Shown here piece by piece: positions 5,690 through 7,497 of a DNA stretch of 7,497 bases. How positions within the stretch are numbered: the first letter of the stretch is position 1; each line of letters starts with the position of its first letter. Origin of the DNA: Chloroflexota bacterium (GTDB lineage: Bacteria > Chloroflexota > Anaerolineae > Anaerolineales > UBA4823); the NCBI GenBank assembly GCA_030636125.1, contig DAOVXM010000119.1, positions 1 through 7,497 of the forward strand, written 5' to 3'. Under the pieces are notes generated by a model that saw only the letters and a list, made by a program, of their open reading frames with translations, was not told where the DNA came from and searched no databases. The translations under genes and the position numbers were made by a program.

Positions 5690-5722
5690 CCTGAAATAAA
5701 GTACAACTTGGATTCTTGAGTA

Positions 5723-6769
5723 TTAGCGTGTCTCCGTCACCTTGCGCAAAGCGCGGGGGCGGTCAGGGTCATAATCTCTGGTATGGGCCAGATACATGGC
5801 GAATAATTGTCCGGGCACGATGGTCGTGATCGGCGAAAGCCATTCTGGCACACGCGCAGGCAATCTGAGTGGTATGCGCGCCAGCGCCAGTATCTCCGAG
5901 TCGTCGCTGATCGCGATAACTTCCGCCTCCCGCTCTTTCAATGTTCCGATCAAGTTCCTCATCTCAGGCAACATGACCCCTGAGGGGGCTAGCACAATCA
6001 CCGGGAAGCCGCGCTCAATCAGTGCCAGCGGGCCATGCAGGAAATCAGCACTGCTATATGGCTCTACCACCGTATAAGTTAGTTCCTCCAACTTCAGAGA
6101 GAGCTCGAAGGACGTGGCGTAGTTAAACCCCCGCCCGATCACCACGCAATAACTCATATAGCGGTAACGCTCGGCGATCTTCCTGATTTCAGAGCCCATG
6201 GTCAGCGTCTCGGTCACCTTCCCTGGGATATCTTCCAGAGCAGCCTGCATTTGCGAGTCATCCGCCAGGCACACGCTCAAACAGGCGATAGCCGTCAGTT
6301 CGCTGGTGTATGTTTTGGTTGCGGCAACAGATTGTTCAAGACCTGAGCCTAAGTCAATCACGTAATCCGCCGTCCGGCCCAGGTCCGATTCGGGAAAATT
6401 GGTGATGGTAGCCGTCAACATCCCCTGGCGACGAGCTTCAGCCAGCACCGAGACAATATCCGGGCTCTTACCGCTCTGGCTGATGCCCAACACTAGCGTG
6501 TTGCTGAACCGAGGCGGCTGCTTATAAACAGTAAACAGGCTGGGAGTTGCCAAACCGACAGGCAGACCGTTCACCGCTCCCAATAAATATTGAGCATAAC
6601 GGGCTGCATTGTCACTTGTGCCGCGGGCTGCGATCGTCAGGTGCGTGATGCCTCGATCATGGATGGCGTCTGCCAGGCTCTGGATCGTGCCCACTTCCCT
6701 CGCCAGTAGGTTCGCCAACACCTCGGGTTGTTCATGGATCTCTTGATAAAGATAAGATTTCTCTAGCAT
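5723..6769 (-). CDS. Two-SIS-domain sugar isomerase/deaminase, NagB-II-like
   Basis: This encodes 348 residues, equal to the isomerase half of GlmS without a glutaminase domain. The first SIS domain (about 35-165) has [10 protein letters not shown] (47-56), ISQSGKSPD (96-104) and [11 protein letters not shown] (147-157). The second (about 195-335) has [20 protein letters not shown] (210-229) and FLHGPLAL (243-250). It ends with [12 protein letters not shown], the form seen in NagB-II-type glucosamine-6-phosphate deaminases. With no glutaminase domain and an overlapping nagA, the likely reaction is glucosamine-6-phosphate to fructose-6-phosphate plus ammonia. AgaS- or FrlB-like activity on a related amino sugar is the main alternative. 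The ATG overlaps the nagA stop as TAATG (6771-6767), indicating translational coupling; AGGA at 6784-6781 lies 11 bases upstream of the start. The protein should be cytosolic. Confidence 0.88.
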   Translation of the reverse strand: MLEKSYLYQEIHEQPEVLANLLAREVGTIQSLADAIHDRGITHLTIAARGTSDNAARYAQYLLGAVNGLPVGLATPSLFTVYKQPPRFSNTLVLGISQSGKSPDIVSVLAEARRQGMLTATITNFPESDLGRTADYVIDLGSGLEQSVAATKTYTSELTAIACLSVCLADDSQMQAALEDIPGKVTETLTMGSEIRKIAERYRYMSYCVVIGRGFNYATSFELSLKLEELTYTVVEPYSSADFLHGPLALIERGFPVIVLAPSGVMLPEMRNLIGTLKEREAEVIAISDDSEILALARIPLRLPARVPEWLSPITTIVPGQLFAMYLAHTRDYDPDRPRALRKVTETR

Positions 6770-7497
6770 TACGATAAGTTTCCTTTTGAATATAAAATAT
6801 GTCCTTCTACGATGGTCAGCTCAACTTCTAAGTCAGGTGTAAGCAGCACCAAATCTGCCAGTTGACCAGGCGCAATCCGGCCCCTTTGTCCTGAGATGCC
6901 CAACAAGTCTGCTGGAGTCGCGGTTATGGTGAGTAAGGCTTCCGTTAATGAGCATCCCGCAAATTGGATCAGGTTGCGTAAGGCTTGGTCAAGCGACAAA
7001 ATACTACCCGCCAGGGTGCCGTCTGCTAACCGGGCGGTTTCCTGGTCCACCGTTACGTCAAAATCCCCAACGCTGTAGGTCTCCGGGGGCATGCCCAGCG
7101 CGGTCATGGCATCACTAACCAGAGTAAGACGGTTGCTACCCAAAATTTGCCAGGCTAGCTTGACCATCGTGGGATGTACATGCACCCCATCTATGATCAA
7201 ACCAACGGTTAGACGTTCGTTTTCGAATAGGGCTCCGATCAAACCAGGCTGGCGATGCTGGAGAGGGGGCATGGCGTTAAACAGGTGCGTGCCATAACGG
7301 ATTCCCGCTTCAAAGCCGCGCTTGGCTTGCTCGTAATCCGCCATGGAGTGACCCGCGCTGACCCGCACGCCCCGCTCCACCAGGCTTTGGGTGACTTCCA
7401 GCGCTCCTGGCAACTCCGGGGCCAGGGTGACCAGGCGCACCCCATTATCCGGCGACCAGTTAGCGACAAATTCAAGGTTAGCAGGTTGCAGATAAAC
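6769..7497 (-). CDS. nagA: N-acetylglucosamine-6-phosphate deacetylase, 5' part outside window
   Basis: This is the C-terminal 242 residues of an amidohydrolase-fold enzyme. The frame is open to the window edge, so the GTG at 7440 is an internal Val and not the start; about 140 N-terminal residues, including the HLEGP metal-ligand region, are missing. From the first visible codon the NagA blocks are TLAPE (24-28), GHS with H50, GTHLFNAM with H71, IDGVHVHP with H106, and the catalytic aspartate D129 in [15 protein letters not shown] follows, and the C-terminal beta-sandwich strand ([12 protein letters not shown]) closes the protein. It removes acetate from N-acetylglucosamine-6-phosphate, giving glucosamine-6-phosphate for the overlapping SIS-domain gene. 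The two form an operon for amino-sugar or cell-wall-sugar recycling. No sign of decay is seen. The promoter lies beyond the right edge. Confidence 0.93.
   Translation of the reverse strand, partial: VYLQPANLEFVANWSPDNGVRLVTLAPELPGALEVTQSLVERGVRVSAGHSMADYEQAKRGFEAGIRYGTHLFNAMPPLQHRQPGLIGALFENERLTVGLIIDGVHVHPTMVKLAWQILGSNRLTLVSDAMTALGMPPETYSVGDFDVTVDQETARLADGTLAGSILSLDQALRNLIQFAGCSLTEALLTITATPADLLGISGQRGRIAPGQLADLVLLTPDLEVELTIVEGHILYSKGNLS

Noticed and set aside
7438..7440. GTG at 7440 as the nagA start
   Set aside because: The frame continues open to the window edge with NagA-like sequence, and the N-terminal metal-ligand region would be missing, so the gene is simply cut by the edge.

Overview
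This window looks like ordinary bacterial chromosome of moderate GC content, coding-dense, with one plus-strand catabolic cluster and a convergent minus-strand amino-sugar operon. No rRNA, tRNA, CRISPR array, integrase or transposase is visible. The taxon cannot be fixed from the sequence. The mix of cupins, a polyol-type zinc dehydrogenase, an FAH-fold protein and a NagB-II-like SIS protein would suit a heterotrophic soil, sediment or sludge bacterium such as a Chloroflexota (Anaerolineae-like) lineage, but that is a low-confidence guess.

Layout, plus strand. Two small cupin genes open the window; the first is cut by the left edge and the second starts at 320. A 210-base gap (656-865) follows. 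It holds a 97-bp element with perfect 15-bp inverted ends (688-784) and, inside it, an AT-rich hairpin with a T-run. Next come a 12-helix MFS transporter (866-2062), an FAH-family protein (2082-3026), a zinc-dependent medium-chain dehydrogenase (3031-4065) and, after a 117-base gap, a classical short-chain dehydrogenase (4183-5055). The transporter, FAH protein and zinc dehydrogenase are packed within 4-19 bases of each other and are probably one transcript. Together they look like uptake or export plus oxidation and cleavage of a sugar, polyol or sugar-acid derivative; the substrate cannot be read from the sequence. The FAH protein lacks residues normally used for catalysis and metal binding.

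An Rrf2-family regulator (5288-5689) has its own near-consensus promoter (5109-5136) packed with dyad symmetries. Its leader of about 145 bases contains a bulged 12-bp hairpin and an intrinsic-terminator-like hairpin just before the start codon. This is the most interesting regulatory arrangement in the window.

Minus strand. A NagA-type N-acetylglucosamine-6-phosphate deacetylase (partial, running off the right edge) overlaps by one base a two-SIS-domain protein of the NagB-II/GlmS-isomerase type (5723-6769). The pair would convert N-acetylglucosamine-6-phosphate to glucosamine-6-phosphate and then fructose-6-phosphate. It converges on the Rrf2 gene with only 33 bases between stop codons.

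I found no clear undescribed multi-gene system. The best leads are the nested inverted repeat, the Rrf2 promoter and leader, and the FAH protein with a degenerate active site.
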